Part shown: positions 11,091-22,990 of the stretch, one piece after another
Position numbering within the stretch: position 1 is the first letter of the stretch
Layout of the letters: each line of letters starts with the position of its first letter
Assembly (NCBI GenBank): GCA_947683625.1
Contig: CANTUR010000540.1
Location: 72,001 to 136,000, forward strand
Length of the DNA: 64,000 bases
Direction: 5' to 3'
From: Mallotus nudiflorus
Taxonomy: Eukaryota > Streptophyta > Magnoliopsida > Malpighiales > Euphorbiaceae
The notes under the pieces: generated by a model
What the model was told of the DNA's origin: nothing
Database searches by the model: none
The model's input: the letters and a program-made list of their open reading frames with translations, nothing else
Position numbers and translations under genes: made by a program

Positions 11091-12427
11091 GTGCATAAAT
11101 GAAGCCTTTTATCTTAGTATAGGCCCGAATTCCTTACTGTGAAGAAATCATAATCATGTCGATCAACCTAGTGGAGAAGCCTTGGTTTTATGATCTACAA
11201 CGATATCTTGAGATAGGAAAATTCCCTGAGGAAACTGATAGAAAAGAAAGGATGTCATTGAGGATGTTATCACGATAATTTATTAGCCACAACAAAATAT
11301 TGTATAAAAGGATGCCAATTGAAATACACCTAAGATGCATCGATAAGGGTGAGGCATAGAAGATCATAGAAGTAGTTCATGAGGGTGTATGTGGGTGGCA
11401 TATGAATGGAATAGTCCTCATTAAAAAGATAACCCGGCAAGGGTACTTCTGGTTAACCATGGAGGCAAATTGCATGAAATATGTAAAGAAATGCCACAAC
11501 TGCCAAGTATATAGCGATGTGAGCCACCTGCCTTTTATAGAACTTTAGGGATTAACCTTTCCTTGGCCATTTACAGTATAGGGAATTGACATGATCAGAG
11601 AGGTAAGGCCGAAAGCATCCAACGGTCATCATTACATCATTATGGTGATTGACTATTTCTCCAAATGGGTAGAAGCAAAATCATTCACTACTATAGGGGA
11701 AAAATAGATGGCCAAGTTTATAGAGAAGAACATAATTTGCCGATATGGGTTGCATCATCAGGTCATCATTGATAATGGAGTTCATTTTAGGGCAGAAATG
11801 ACCACTTTGTTAAAAGAATACAAGATTGAGCATCATAGATCATCCCCTTACAAACCATAGGCTAACAGAGTCATGGAAGCAGTGAATAAGAATGTGAAGA
11901 GAATCTTGACCAAGATACTGGAAAATTATAAAGACTGAGCAAGTTATCTATGGTTTACATTATAGGGATACAGAACCACTGCCAAAACGTCAATAAGAGC
12001 CACTCCGTATTCTCTCGTATATGGACATGAATCTATATTGCCAGTTAAGGTTGAAATTCAGTCACTAAGGGTTCTTCTAGAGTCTAAAATCCCTAAGTAT
12101 CAATGGGTAAAAAGTTGATTGGCCCAGCTAACCTTGTTGGATGAGAAGAGAATGAAGGCTATGTATCACTCTCAGTTGTACCAGAAAAGGATAGCCCATG
12201 CTTATAACAAGAGGATTAAGCCAGGGAAGATCAAAGAGGGTGACTTGGTCTTAAAACTCATTAGGCCGATCATGATTGATCTATAGGGGAAGTTTAAGCT
12301 AAACTAGGAAGGTCCCTACCAAGTAAAGAAGTTATTTTCAAAAGGGGCCACTATTTTGTTTGACTTTGATGAAAATGAATTCAGAGAGCCCATTAATATG
12401 AAAAAGCTCAAGAAATACTTTCTATAA
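11091..12427 (+). pseudogene. integrase of element B
   Basis: The N-terminal HHCC region is seen as HEGV...HMNG near 11,380-11,410 and CMKYVKKCHNC near 11,473-11,505. The catalytic core begins near 11,540 (PWPFTV.GID). First Asp GID near 11,583, second Asp in IDNG near 11,770, Glu in MEAVNKNVKRI near 11,876: all three remain, unlike D and E. The C-terminal part (RIKPGKIKEGDLVLKLI) runs to the stop near 12,425. Broken by TAG at 11,579 (TGG in E), several further TAG codons and frameshifts. Confidence 0.85.
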
Positions 12428-12895
12428 AGTCTCGATAGGGAGAAAACCTTAAGAGAGTCTGCCTAAGCAAAAGTTAGAGATAGAAAAAAGGGAAAAAGTA
12501 AAAAGTCCTACTAGATTGAAAACCTGAAAAGGTAGTCCAGGCAAAAGTAAAGGACATGTAAAAGGAGAAAGAGAGAAAAGAGAAAATAGTTAGTTGGAAA
12601 ACTTACAAGGGCAAACTAATTAATGATAGGAGATATGTAATAAGCAAAATTGCATAGTCACATTGTGCTTAAATTAAATGGAATGGATTGCCTTTATTAT
12701 TGTAAACATTGCATTAAATGCTTATTACACGTATGTCTAACTCAAAAGGAAATCTCATTTGGCAAAGAAAGTACATAAACATACTAAGTTTTATAAACTG
12801 ATCTAATATTGTCTACTTCTCTTGTGGCTTCCCTAGGTGCTCGATGCCTGTAATGCCATTGTCCTTCTATTTCTTATAAATTCATCCTTTTCTAC
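12428..12895 (+). other. post-integrase spacer of element B
   Basis: Purine-rich sequence (AGGGAGAAAACC, GTAAAGGACATGTAAAAGGAG) then AT-rich sequence, conserved in element E (62,514-62,993) and, as far as it goes, in element D. No ORF is recognised. It separates the sense pol from the antisense gene that ends at 12,896. Confidence 0.6.
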
Positions 12896-14036
12896 TTATT
12901 GTAATTGAACCCATGCCTTATACTGGTCATCGGTAAACTGATCTCCATTGTAGTCAATGAACCTCTATATGATCCTCTAAGGCTAAGTAGCAACCAGGTT
13001 GTCCATAAAAATTTGAGAAAGAGGCCCTGGTTCAAACTCATGTATGAGCTCCACAATTCACTATTTTTGTCCATATTATCTACAAAGCTGAGCCAGATTA
13101 TAAAAGGTAGCAAAATGGAGGCCGGCCAAAGGAACGCAATAGGTGTAAGACCGAAGGGTCACATGCTACAATCTCAACCACGGGCACATCCACTGAATTA
13201 GAGTATCAGGGAATGTAGATAACTAGCTGTGGATATCCTCCAGGACAGGATGAAGTCTCTTAGTGTGACCGTGTTTAGCCTTATAGTGAGCAATGTCTCT
13301 AGGTGGTTTAAGCAATCTTAATTTCTTTTACAACCAAGCCTGTAGAATTGACAAATGGATAAGAATGATGGAAAGTAGGAAATGGTAAAAGAAAGAAGAG
13401 ACTCACCACCAGTAGGAATGGACTCCCAAAGAATCTCTTAGTCTCAAAAAAGTTATCAAGTCCGATAATAGTCTCAGCCAGAATGAGAGGGAAAGGGATC
13501 AGTCCACTCTCCAATTAGTCCAAAACATGCAAGATCTTTAGGTCATAGTTACCAGAAGGGGAGACCAACAAGAACTGAGCATACAAGTAGAATGCCATCA
13601 TCTGAGGCGAAGGAACCTCACTACTATCTACAGCCACTACCGTCTCGATAAAAGGGCTAAGCAAAATTTCATTGCCAAAAATGTGACAAAGAGAAGATTA
13701 AGGGGACACATTAAAAAATCTTGCCATTTGGTATTAGATGGTATGCAAATCCGGGGTTATGACTGGAGGGATGATAATCTGTCAAGCAGAATCCATATAA
13801 GAGCCTAGGATAGCTTCAAATTCCTCTAGCAAGGGGCAAATCTCCACTGTGTAGAACTAAAAAACATGCTTTTGGGGATCCCAAAACTAAGCAAGAATAT
13901 GGAGAAAGGCGAAGTTGATATTCCTAGCATGCAAAGATCATAAAGCGGAAAGGTGAAATGGCTCTATTCTGACCTATAACCCACCATCCAGACTTTTCAG
14001 AATTTATGGTAAGTATTTCAAGCTTCTCTTAGCCAT
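12896..14036 (-). pseudogene. antisense DUF7745-like gene with one intron
   Basis: Read on the minus strand from ATG at 14,036 (MAKRSLKYLP). A leader and TATA box lie 5' of it. Exon 1 encodes ...LHILAQFWDPQKHVF..., EICPLLEEFEAILG, QMARFFNVSP, MMAFYLYAQFLLVSPSGNYD and LIPFPLILAETIIGL. An intron of 67 bp (13,340-13,406; GTGAGT...CTACAG) is followed by AWL...LLKPPRDIAHYKAKHG, PDTLIQWMCPW and RSYTYCVPLAGLHFATF, to TAA at 12,896. The series of motifs fits the DUF7745 family associated with plant transposons; this assignment is from memory. Stops (mostly TAG) and a frameshift near 13,090 make it a pseudogene. Element E has the same gene (62,994-64,000+). Confidence 0.65.
13340..13406 (-). other. 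spliceosomal intron in the antisense DUF7745-like gene
   Basis: Minus-strand donor G|GTGAGTC at 13,406 and acceptor TTCTACAG|GCTTGG at 13,340, 67 bp, pyrimidine-rich before the acceptor. Element E keeps the donor GTGAGT (63,490), while its acceptor G reads A. Splice signals exist only on the strand opposite to the retrotransposon RNA. Confidence 0.7.
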
Positions 14037-14123
14037 GATCAGGGGTCAGAATGTTGTTTGGGAGAAAAGAAGAGAGGGAAGTGGTGAAATAAGGAGATTA
14101 GGGATTTTGAAGAAGATTTAAGG

Positions 14124-14262
14124 TTTTTATAGTTGCAGGACAAATGTGTAGAGGTGATCGCCTCTATGATCAGGTGAAGCCTCTATGAAAAGAGGCGAAT
14201 CACCTGTCACCTCTTCATATAGAAGCAACGTCCCTTCAAAGAGGCGATGCCTCTACAACAGG
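14124..14262 (-). promoter_or_regulatory. putative antisense promoter with GAGGC palindromes
   Basis: Minus-strand TATAAAAA at 14,124-14,131 lies 88 bp upstream of the ATG of the antisense DUF7745-like gene, with a CT-rich leader between them. Directly upstream are GAGGTGATCGCCTC (14,151-14,164), a degenerate pair (14,171-14,213) and GAGGCGATGCCTC (14,241-14,253). The 13-mer recurs exactly at 16,808 and 44,062, and the 14-mer at 16,949. Confidence 0.55.
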
Positions 14263-14722
14263 CAGAACAAGTCTTCACATTGTTGGAATTTTTTGGGTTG
14301 CGTATATAGAGTTAGAACAGAGTGTTTCAAAGATAAAAAGCATTCATTCATTCAAAATTGTATAAAAAATTCTCAGTGCAAAACATAAAGGCATAAGAAA
14401 TCAGTCAAATTAATCGATTAAAAGCAACCATGTAAAGCCTCCAATGTTTCTAGACAAGGACACCCCCATGCTAACAAAAATTTACATAGGGTCCTCTCTA
14501 CTCATCACTATCAAACTAGTTGGCCTCTTTATCAGCTGACTCATCCATAGGCTCATCGGCCGGCTCATCTTTAGAAGTAACAGTGGGATTGATCCCGTTA
14601 TCCTCGCTACTATCCTCGGACTCCTCCTTTGTTGGCCCCTCCTCCTCATCACCCTCAACCTGAAAAGCGATGAGTTGGTGCTCTAAGGTAGTGATCCTAG
14701 CCTAGTTGGCCTCATCTTAATC

Positions 14723-15314
14723 CTGTTGAAGCACAATAAGAGGTAAGAAATCATGAAAGCATGCATACATATAGAAATAGGGCATATTTTGTGTGTACCT
14801 TCCACTGCTGCAACACCTACATCAAGAAGTCCCTATGGGCCTCAACTACCTAGTACATGTACTCTTCCTTATCTCGAGATATCTATTACACTAATGATGA
14901 TTAGAACTAATCATGTGTTATAAAGCTCAAGAACATAGTTGCGAGAGAAAGAAACTTACATGGGTAGTAGCCTGTAGAAAGAATATTGGCTCTAGGGTCA
15001 TATATAGTGTCAGAAACTAATAAGAGAGCTCAATAAAAGGCAAACAGTGAGTCAACAAATTAGGAGTAGTAATGAGTCTATTAACCACCACCTGGGGTCG
15101 AGAGCTGGAAGGGTTCGTTGAAGAGGGTGCCCCAAAAGAAGAACCCTCACCACTAGGAATGATGCGAGGGCGTTGATGAGGCCTCTCCTATGTGGAGGGC
15201 CTAGGGTGAGGAACAGATGCCCTAATAGCTGCCTAAAAGATGAAAAATAAGTTAGAGAACAACATTTGTAAGTAAATATAAAATAATAAATAAAATAAAA
15301 CATTGCATGCTTAC
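14723..15314 (-). other. three well-formed antisense introns of the PMD gene
   Basis: Minus-strand introns: 15,233-15,314 (TTTAG|GTAAGC ... CATCTTTTAG|GCAGC, 82 bp), 14,883-14,959 (CCAT|GTAAGT ... GTAATAG|ATATC, 77 bp) and 14,723-14,798 (GGAAG|GTACAC ... TTCAACAG|GATTA, 76 bp). Lengths and T-richness are typical of short plant introns. Confidence 0.75.
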
Positions 15315-16722
15315 CTAAAGTGCAAGCTTGTGAAGGGGCACTCACTACAAAAGATGAGCTCGTGTAAAGTCCATATAGCAAGACTTCCTTACTCACAATA
15401 GTCTATAGCATCCTCTCCCTGCAGGGCATGATCAAGCTCATCTCCATCTAACTCGTGCACCCAAAAGATATGCCGGGGAGGAGCAAGAGGTGGATGCCTC
15501 ACTCGTGCACCTGACCGCCACTGATGTATCCTCTCCCTTAGGAACCATACTCTACAATCAGGTCCTCTGAGTAGAACCCTCTTCCTAGATAGAGGGATGG
15601 AGCGAACCATGGTTCGCGTCCACCCAACCTGAGGGCCCCACAAGTCCGGGCATAGCTACAAGAATAAAAAAGTAAGTAAGTGAATTTAATTAATGGGTTT
15701 ATTACTAATCTTAGTTGTATTTATAGGTACATATCTCATCATAAGTGAGCGTGTTTAGCCGCTTATGATGGATATGAATGCGAGCCATAGGCCTCCTCCA
15801 AGCCTAGCTGGGACCCCCACCCACCATCACACGGAAGGGAGTGTCAATGACCCTGGTGATCCCCATTATCAGCTCTAACTCTAAAGCCCAGTCATGCAAG
15901 AGAAATAAGGGGGTTGTTAGTAAGATCAAACAAAAATAGTTAGAATGGAATATAAAGGGAGAAAGAGAAGGTAAAATACCAGTATGGCATGCCAAAAATC
16001 GCAGAGTTGCCTGACTCCATATACCAACTCATCTATACTCCTGTAAAGATAAGCTAAGGCATAACTACCCTAATCGTAGGTCGCCACCAAGTCTAAGTCC
16101 CTCAAAGGCATCAGGAAACTCAAGTCCATAGAGCTAGCTGTATTTGCAAAGAGAGTAGTGCCTAGAAAGTAAATGAAGAAAGCGCACACTACCTAATCAA
16201 TCTGTAGGGGTTTAGTGGCCGCCTCAACTCTAGCGTAGGTGTATAATCTCCTTATTGACTCAAGCTTCACTGTGTGGGTCCCCTTCATGTCTAGGACCAT
16301 CCTAAGCAGTTGCTCGATGAAAGTGAGATGGTCAAGAGATAACTGATAAAGGCTGGCATCAAAAGGAACAGAATCTCCAGTACAAGCAATACCGGTAACT
16401 GTAGTAAAGGCCACCGGATCTAGGGTGAACTCCCCGAAAGGAAGATGAAAGGTGTGGGTGGTGTCAGACCACCTCTCCATCAGGGCATGCAAGGGCTAGT
16501 AATTTGTATGCCCTTGTTGTGCTAGGAGTGCCAAGATAAAATCAGAGAACCCAGTATCATGAATCTGAGTCTGTATGGCCTTAGGAAGCTCATCATACCA
16601 AATCCGTGCACCGCTAAAGTTCTCAACACCCTTAAGGGTGTGGGCATTGAGCTAAAGGAGTAAAATAGGGAGTAAAATCATCATTTTACTTAATAAAAAT
16701 TCAAAATTTTTACTAGATCTTA

Positions 16723-17035
16723 TCACTGAGGCAATGCCTCTATCGAAGAGGCAACTGCCTCAGTAATGAGGTAATGCCTCTATCAAAGAGGCAACTACCT
16801 CAGTAATGAGGCGATGCCTCTATCAAAGAGGCGACCGCCTCAATGATGAGGTGACACCTCTTTACATAGAAGCAATTTGCATCTTTGAGAGTAGGCCTGA
16901 CTCGAAGAGGCAAACGCCTATTCATAAAGAAGCGATCGCCTGATCGAAGAGGTGATCGCCTCAAATCATCCTATCAAATTGCCGACATAAAAAGGCGTCG
17001 CCTCTTCGATGAGGCGATCGCTTTACATAGAAGAA
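16723..17035. repeat. array of GAGGC...GCCTC palindromes in intron 1 of the antisense PMD gene
   Basis: At least a dozen alternating GAGGC/GCCTC half-sites in 313 bp. Exact sites include GAGGCGATGCCTC (16,808-16,820), GAGGTGATCGCCTC (16,949-16,962) and GCGATCGC cores near 16,932 and 17,014. Three successive units share the pattern GAGGYRATGCCTCTATCRAAGAGGCRAC. CG to TG/CA changes explain many variants. CTTTTTATG follows one minus-strand site near 16,990, resembling the box after the site in LTR2 of element E. Confidence 0.8.
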
Positions 17036-17634
17036 ATTTGCATTATTAATTAAAGCTCCTTTCATTTGATCAGCACATGTCAAAGGCTGTCAAAAATATC
17101 ATAATGACATTTTTTTTAATAGTTTTAAAACTGAAATGTAAAAAAAAGGTTTAATTTTAAGAGTTGAATAACGAAAAATTATTTTAACTGACAGATAGAA
17201 CCAATAGAAAGTTTTTTTAAAATTTATTGAACTTGATTGTAAAAAAAAATTATTATAGAATTTAATTGTAAAAATAATATAACTTATAGAATTAACAATG
17301 TTATTATTTCTAATAATAATAATTTTGTTTTTTTGGGTGCACATGCTCACTTTAATTAATCTTTTTTTTTTTGAAACTGAGAATTCAAATAATTATTTGA
17401 AACCATAGTTTACTTAAATTAAAAATTATAATTCCTCAAAAATTCTTTTTTATTGAAAATATAACAAAATAAAATAATATATTTATTTGGGAACTTATCT
17501 TTAATTTGAAATTTTAATTTTTGATCAAGAAAATTTGATTTCTTTTAGTTAAATTCATAAATATATGTATATGAATAGTAACTCGATACTATTTGATGAT
17601 ATTTGCAGGAAAAATGAAAGAAATTGGTACTAAC
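17036..17634. other. AT-rich remainder of intron 1 of the antisense PMD gene
   Basis: Very AT-rich, no convincing coding potential. The minus-strand donor GGAGAG|GTTAGT lies at 17,635/17,634. The 83-codon minus frame at 17,099-17,350 is low complexity and not judged real. Confidence 0.5.
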
Positions 17635-17784
17635 CTCTCCGATGGCTAAGCCACAGATATGGGATCGTACGTTTATAAACAGGGGGATCTCATCTCTGAT
17701 ACTGAGCCTGAAACTCCTAGAAGGGTGCACTGTAGGTGTCACTGGGTCCCACATGGGCAAGTCTAGGGTCCATGCGATGTCCAT

Positions 17785-17893
17785 ATCAGAGAATAAGAGA
17801 GAAAGAGAAAAAGGAGAAAAAGAGATAAGAGAGAATTGAAAAGGTCAAAGTGACCCTTGGAGAAGAAAAGTGAGAATTTATATGGTTAGAGTG
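17785..17893 (-). promoter_or_regulatory. putative promoter/leader of the antisense PMD gene, cut by element C
   Basis: On the minus strand, CATATAAAT (TATA box at 17,876-17,882) precedes a 90-bp CT-rich leader and the ATG at 17,784. Element C inserted at 17,893/17,894, 11 bp upstream of the box. The former upstream sequence now starts at 29,591, also CT-rich on the minus strand. Confidence 0.5.
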
Positions 17894-20742
17894 TGTCACA
17901 ACCCAAAATAGGAGGCCATGATAGGCACTAGGGAATGAGAATTCTTTCAAATCCAGAACCCATACCAAGCCTTGAAAGAAAAGCATGTAATAAAATAAAA
18001 TAAATAAGTATTTATGTAGCAGAAATTAAATCTCAAATAATAAAATAATTTTCCTCAACATCCTTTAGTAAAACAATATCTCATCTCATATCATAAATAA
18101 AATTTCTTAATACAATCTTTAAAGTAACACTCTGAATTAAAATCTTATGCATTCATAAAATCAAATACAACAACTACTACAGCGTCTAGAGTACAAAATA
18201 AAACTCAAATAAGTAATTTACATAATAGGGCCGAAGCAGAAGAAATCCGGCGGATAGGCCTACTACTGAGGTCTAAAAATAAGGACTCTCCTGAAAAAAC
18301 ATCAACAGAGGGGAGTCAGACCTCACTGAGTGAATTGTTATAATATATATACACACATTATTAAATGTCAAATGCAATAAATCATATGTATATAATAAAT
18401 ATATATACAGGCATGTACACATAAATGCTAAAAATCACTTTATTTATAATACTAAAAAATACTAGTTTGAGAAGGATCAAATAGAACCCTAAATGATTAC
18501 AACCTCAAATAATAACAGACATCACTCTAGCCATACAGACTCACTTGTTTCCAAATAAATTCACTTAATCCTTATTGACAGTAGCCATACAGACTCCAGT
18601 AGTTTGACTATCAGTGTCATTGGCCTTGAGACACTAGATCAACTGAGCTCCAACAATCACACCATTAACCACATCACATCTCAAACAAATCAATCAAGTA
18701 ATACTCCACAAATAGGTTAGTAATTTAACCTACAATCTATCGTCGTACCGATATGTACTCGGTCCTAGTGCTACTCACTAGGAAGCACGTTCTATTGATA
18801 TCCTTCATTAAAAAATAATCATATATTTGAAAAATAAATAATGCATAATATCATTCATATAGTAAAATAAACCATATATATATCAGAAATGTACCTAAAA
18901 TAAACTAAGTATATTCCGAGTATATATATGTCAAATGAATTCAAATTTATCATAAAATATTCCAAAAAAAAAATAAAACAAAAGTGTACTATAATCATGC
19001 AAGTAAAAATCAATAAAAATAACATGCATTTATTTAGAAATATACCTAAAGTATACTAATAATTTAATAAAACAATTTATGAATAAACTTAATTAAAACA
19101 TGAATATGTGCTAAAACATGCATCCTAAATGCAATGTACATATAAAATAACAACTCACAATTGTGCGCTCCTCGAGACAGGTCCGACAAGCCTGGTCCAT
19201 TAGGCATCGGTCTCAGCGCAACTAACAATAAAATAATAACATGAAAATCATAATAAATCTAACTTAACTTCTAGAGACTCGATCTAGGCTTACTAACACA
19301 GACAGAGAATAGGAATTAGATCTGATGTCACATTTTACGAGAATTCTATCAAAAACTCAACAAAACTTCCTTTGTAAAATGGACATCTCTTTACTTGAAA
19401 AGTAGAGTTGGTCTTGTAAGAAAAATACACTTCGACTAAAAATTCTCATAACTCTTCGGTCTGGATCCCAAACTATAATTTCCTCTGATCGAGGTCCACA
19501 TTTCACAACAAAATACAATAAAATATATTAAAATTCAATAAATACCAAAAATGCCCTTTAAGTATCAAAATATAGCAATTTAAATATTAAAACACCAAAG
19601 TAATTATTTTACCAAATAATTACTCAAAAACCCTAATAATAATATAATATTAATAAAAATCAATATTTCTCGATAATTCCACAAATATTAATAAAATTTC
19701 ATTTTATAAATCCAAATTACTTAAGTAGTCCAAAAACATATTAAAAATTATTAAAAACCCATTTATTTACAAAAATAGTATATTATATATAATTTGAAAA
19801 TAATTTTTGAAAAATAGTATTAATTAGTTAAAATTAGTAAATAATTTGTAAAAATCATTTTTATACCTCAATAATTATTAAAACCAATTATATTTAATAT
19901 TAAAACAAAATCATCACCAAATTACCAAAATACCCCTAATATATAAAAATACACATAAAATACTAATAATATTCAAAAATTCAATAAAAATTATATAATT
20001 ACACAAAAATTATTTTCTGAACTATTATTCACTAAAATCAACAAATATACTTAATTAACCCATAATTACTAACAAAATATATATTTAACCTAAATTTCCA
20101 AAAATAACATAAACTAAAAATAATTATAAAAAATTAAACAAAATACACAAAAATTATAATTCTAAAATTAATATTAACCACCAATAACACCAAAAAATCA
20201 CAATTTCATAATTTATTTAATTAATTTACGAAAATAATAAAATAATAATAAAATAATAAAAAATTCACAAAAATCAAAATAATTCCCAAAAATTACACAA
20301 AAATTCTGACATGTAGATTAAGCTAAGGGAAACAACTTTTGTGAAGGAACTAAGCATGAATAAATCAAGAATTATTGAAAAAAAATCAAAAACTCAAGAA
20401 TGGCCGAAAATGAAAAAGAGTTCAAAACCCTACAAAATCGTGTTTTCAAGCTACATGAAGCTTGGAATCCTCTTCTATGAAGTTTCAAGAGTACAACGGC
20501 ACTAGAATCATCAATTTTGGTGGTCGAAAATGACTTGAACGGACAAGGGAATGATTTTGACTATTCCAGCTTCCACAAGCTACAAACACCGCCGGAGAAG
20601 GTGACTGATGGCAGCGGCGATGTGAGCAGGTGGAAGAGGCACTCTGTCCACCGGTGAATGGAAGAAATAGATGGTAAGTGTGAGGGAAGAAGACGATCGA
20701 GGAAGATGAGAGTGAGGGAAGGTTTCGATGTTTTTATGTTTT

Positions 20743-20822
<80 letters not shown>

Positions 20823-20898
20823 ACTTTATATTAAAAATTAATAAACTATATATTATATATTATTATATTACACAATATTCACACACCACAAATTTAAT

Positions 20899-20949
<51 letters not shown>

Positions 20950-21125
20950 TTAATATATTCCTTACTAATATTAATAATATACTCACTTAAATAAATAATA
21001 AACCCTAATGCATGAAAATATATATACATTAACACATAAAATAATAATGTATAAAATAATATGATTTAATAAAATAAAATGACATTAAAATGAAATATAC
21101 TAAGTTAAATATTATTCAAAATAAG

Positions 21126-21183
<58 letters not shown>

Positions 21184-21329
21184 TACACAAATAAATTATC
21201 CAAATACTAGTTAACATAAAATAATAATAATATAACTCATTAATCGATAAATATTCAAATATTGTTTTAAATTATTAACATTGCATATCCTTTTTAAAAT
21301 AAAATAATTTAAAAACTGGGGCTATAATA
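17894..21329 (-). mobile_element. 3' LTR of element C
   Basis: Starts at the PPT side with TATTATAGCCCC (21,329, own orientation) and ends GGGTTGTGACA (17,894). It matches 26,371-29,590 almost throughout; differences in the first 200 bp are mainly C/T and G/A. It contains (TA)n 20,745-20,819, (AC)n/(TA)n 20,899-20,939 and (TA)n 21,129-21,180. Confidence 0.92.
20745..21180. repeat. TA and AC microsatellites in the left LTR of element C
   Basis: (TA)37 at 20,745-20,819, AC run 20,899-20,919 followed by TA to 20,939, and (TA)26 at 21,129-21,180. The second-LTR counterparts are shorter or missing, so they changed after insertion. Confidence 0.95.
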
Positions 21330-21344
21330 GTTTTCCCCCCTTAT
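21330..21344 (-). promoter_or_regulatory. polypurine tract of element C
   Basis: Minus strand ATAAGGGGGGAAAAC directly before the 3' LTR start at 21,329. Confidence 0.85.
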
Positions 21345-21379
21345 AAGAATTCGTCCCCGAATTCCAAGAAAAGAATACA

Positions 21380-21625
21380 TAAAGATCAAGGAAGAAAGAG
21401 ATACAAGTAAGAAGCTCGCATCTCAGCTTCAATCTCCTAGGTATATTCTTCTACTCTATTACTGCGCCACAACACCTTGGCTATCGAAATCTTCTTTGAA
21501 CACAATTGTCAAACTTGATAGTCAACAATTGTAACAGGTTCTTCTACGAACGTCAGGTCTTCATTCACTTCCACACCGTCGAGCTACAACACGTGTGAAG
21601 GGTCTGAAACATACTTCCTCGGCAT
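21380..21625 (-). pseudogene. chromodomain of element C integrase
   Basis: Minus-strand frame MPRKYVSDPSHVL then LTFVEEPVTIVDYQV, KVLWRSNRVEEYT and EIEAEMRASYLYLF. The V-E-x-I-L-x-x-R/K ... VKW-type strand followed by W..E is the chromodomain usual at the C end of chromovirus integrase, where it is thought to guide insertion to heterochromatin. TAG stops replace residues after VL, V and T (the conserved Trp of YTWE is TAG here). Confidence 0.8.
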
Positions 21626-22990
21626 TAAGATATAAAATACCAGATGTACTTGAGACATGCTCGAAGGCAAAGCCAACCGATATGCAACAGTGCTAACTAT
21701 CTCTAGAATCTCGAACGGTCTGATATATCACGGTGCTAGCTTACCCTTCCTGTCAAATCTCATAACACCCTTCATTGGAGACACCTTCAAAAAAATAAAG
21801 TCTCATATTTGGAACTCCATATCTCTGTGTCTAGGATCCGTATAGCTCTTCTACCTGCTAACTACGATCTCTAATCTGCCCTTAATCACAACAACTTTCT
21901 CTGTAACATCTTGAACCATCTCAAGTCCAGTCAAAGCTCTCTCACTAAACTCATCCTAACTCATAAGGGATCTACACTTCCTTTCATACAAAGCCTCATA
22001 TGGTGCCATTCCAATACTGCTATGGTAGCTGTTATTATATGCAAACTCAACGAGTGGCAAATGATCATCCCAACTACCTCCCAAATCCAAAACACACATC
22101 CTCAATATATCTTCCAATGTCTGGATCATCCTCTCAGACTAACCATCTGTCTGAGGATGAAAAGCAGTACTGAAGTCCAACCTAGTGCCCATCACTTCTT
22201 ACAACTTCTACAAAAATAAGAGGTAAACACTGAACCTTTATCTGACACAATGGACACAGGTACTCCATGAAGGCATGCAATATGCTTCACATACAGCTTT
22301 GCCAATCTAGCTTGAGAATAAGTGGCTTTCACAGGCAAGAAATATGCAGACTTGGTCAACCTGTCCACAATCACCCAGATGGAATTGTATCCATCCTTAG
22401 AACAAGGTAAACCAACCATAAAATCCATAGCAATCCTTTCCCACTTCCACTCAGGAATAGGAAGAGGCTGAAGCATCCCAGAAGGCTTCTGATGCTCAAC
22501 TTTCACTTACTGACACGTCAGACACTTAGCAATACAATCAGCGACATCCTTCTTCAGTCCCTCCCACCAGTATAAGTCTCTAATACTGTGGTACATCTTA
22601 GTGACACCCGAATGTATGCTGCAAGCTGTAGAATGTACTTCCTCTAGGATATCTTCTCTCAAATTATCCACATTAGGAACACACAATCTACCACTGATCC
22701 ATAAAACACCATCATTATCGAGTGTGAAATCAGTGAACTTCCCAGCTTGAACGTTCTTTGCAAGCTCTTCTAGAATAGGATCTCAGCTTTGAGCTGCCTT
22801 AATCCTATCTCTCAGTACAGATCGTACCTTAAACTGAGCTAGTAGTCCACCTGATCTACTCACCTTCATCATCAGACCTTGATCCACCAACAGATGCAAC
22901 TCCTAGATCAACGGTCTCCTCTCTACACTGATGTGAGCAAGATTGCTGAGGACTTCCTACTCAAGGTATCTGCTACCACATTAGCCTTGC
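21626..22990 (-). pseudogene. integrase of element C
   Basis: Best frame 22,506-22,192: PIPEWKWERIAMDFMVGLP (first Asp), WVIVDRLTKSAYFLPV, HGVPVSIVSDKG (second Asp). It continues with FHPQTDG.SERMI near 22,150-22,120 (Glu kept), where the Gln before Ser is TAG. Then LRMCVLDLGGSW and FAYNNSYHSSIGMAPYEALY. The zinc-binding N-terminus lies near 22,620-22,500. All DDE residues are present, but TAG codons and frameshifts break it. Confidence 0.85.

Larger units (their letters stand above)
14498..17784 (-). pseudogene. antisense multi-exon plant mobile domain (PMD) gene
   Basis: Read on the minus strand. Exon 1 17,784-17,635 (MDIAWTLDLPMWD...AIGE). Intron 1 983 bp. Exon 2 16,651-15,980 is one unbroken frame of 224 codons with only TAG stops (near 16,500, 16,193 and 16,070). 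It encodes WYDELPKAIQTQIHDTGF, LMERWSDTTHTFHLPFGEF and YALAYLYRSIDELVYG, the pattern of plant mobile domain proteins (MAIN/MAIL type, PF10536). Exon 3 starts near 15,895 (HDWALELELIMG). Exon 4 begins at 15,655 (PLSRKRVLLRGPD, VWFLRERIHQW). Later exons are Ser/Pro-rich, then acidic, ending in SADKEAN.FDSDE at 14,498. Introns 2-5: 15,656-15,730, 15,233-15,314, 14,883-14,959, 14,723-14,798. The intron 2 phase does not join cleanly, and a frameshift lies near 15,390. Confidence 0.7.

Noticed and set aside
16723..17035. CRISPR-like array because of regular palindromic repeats
   Set aside because: Plant nuclear context, spacing irregular, no unique spacers of constant length, no cas genes.
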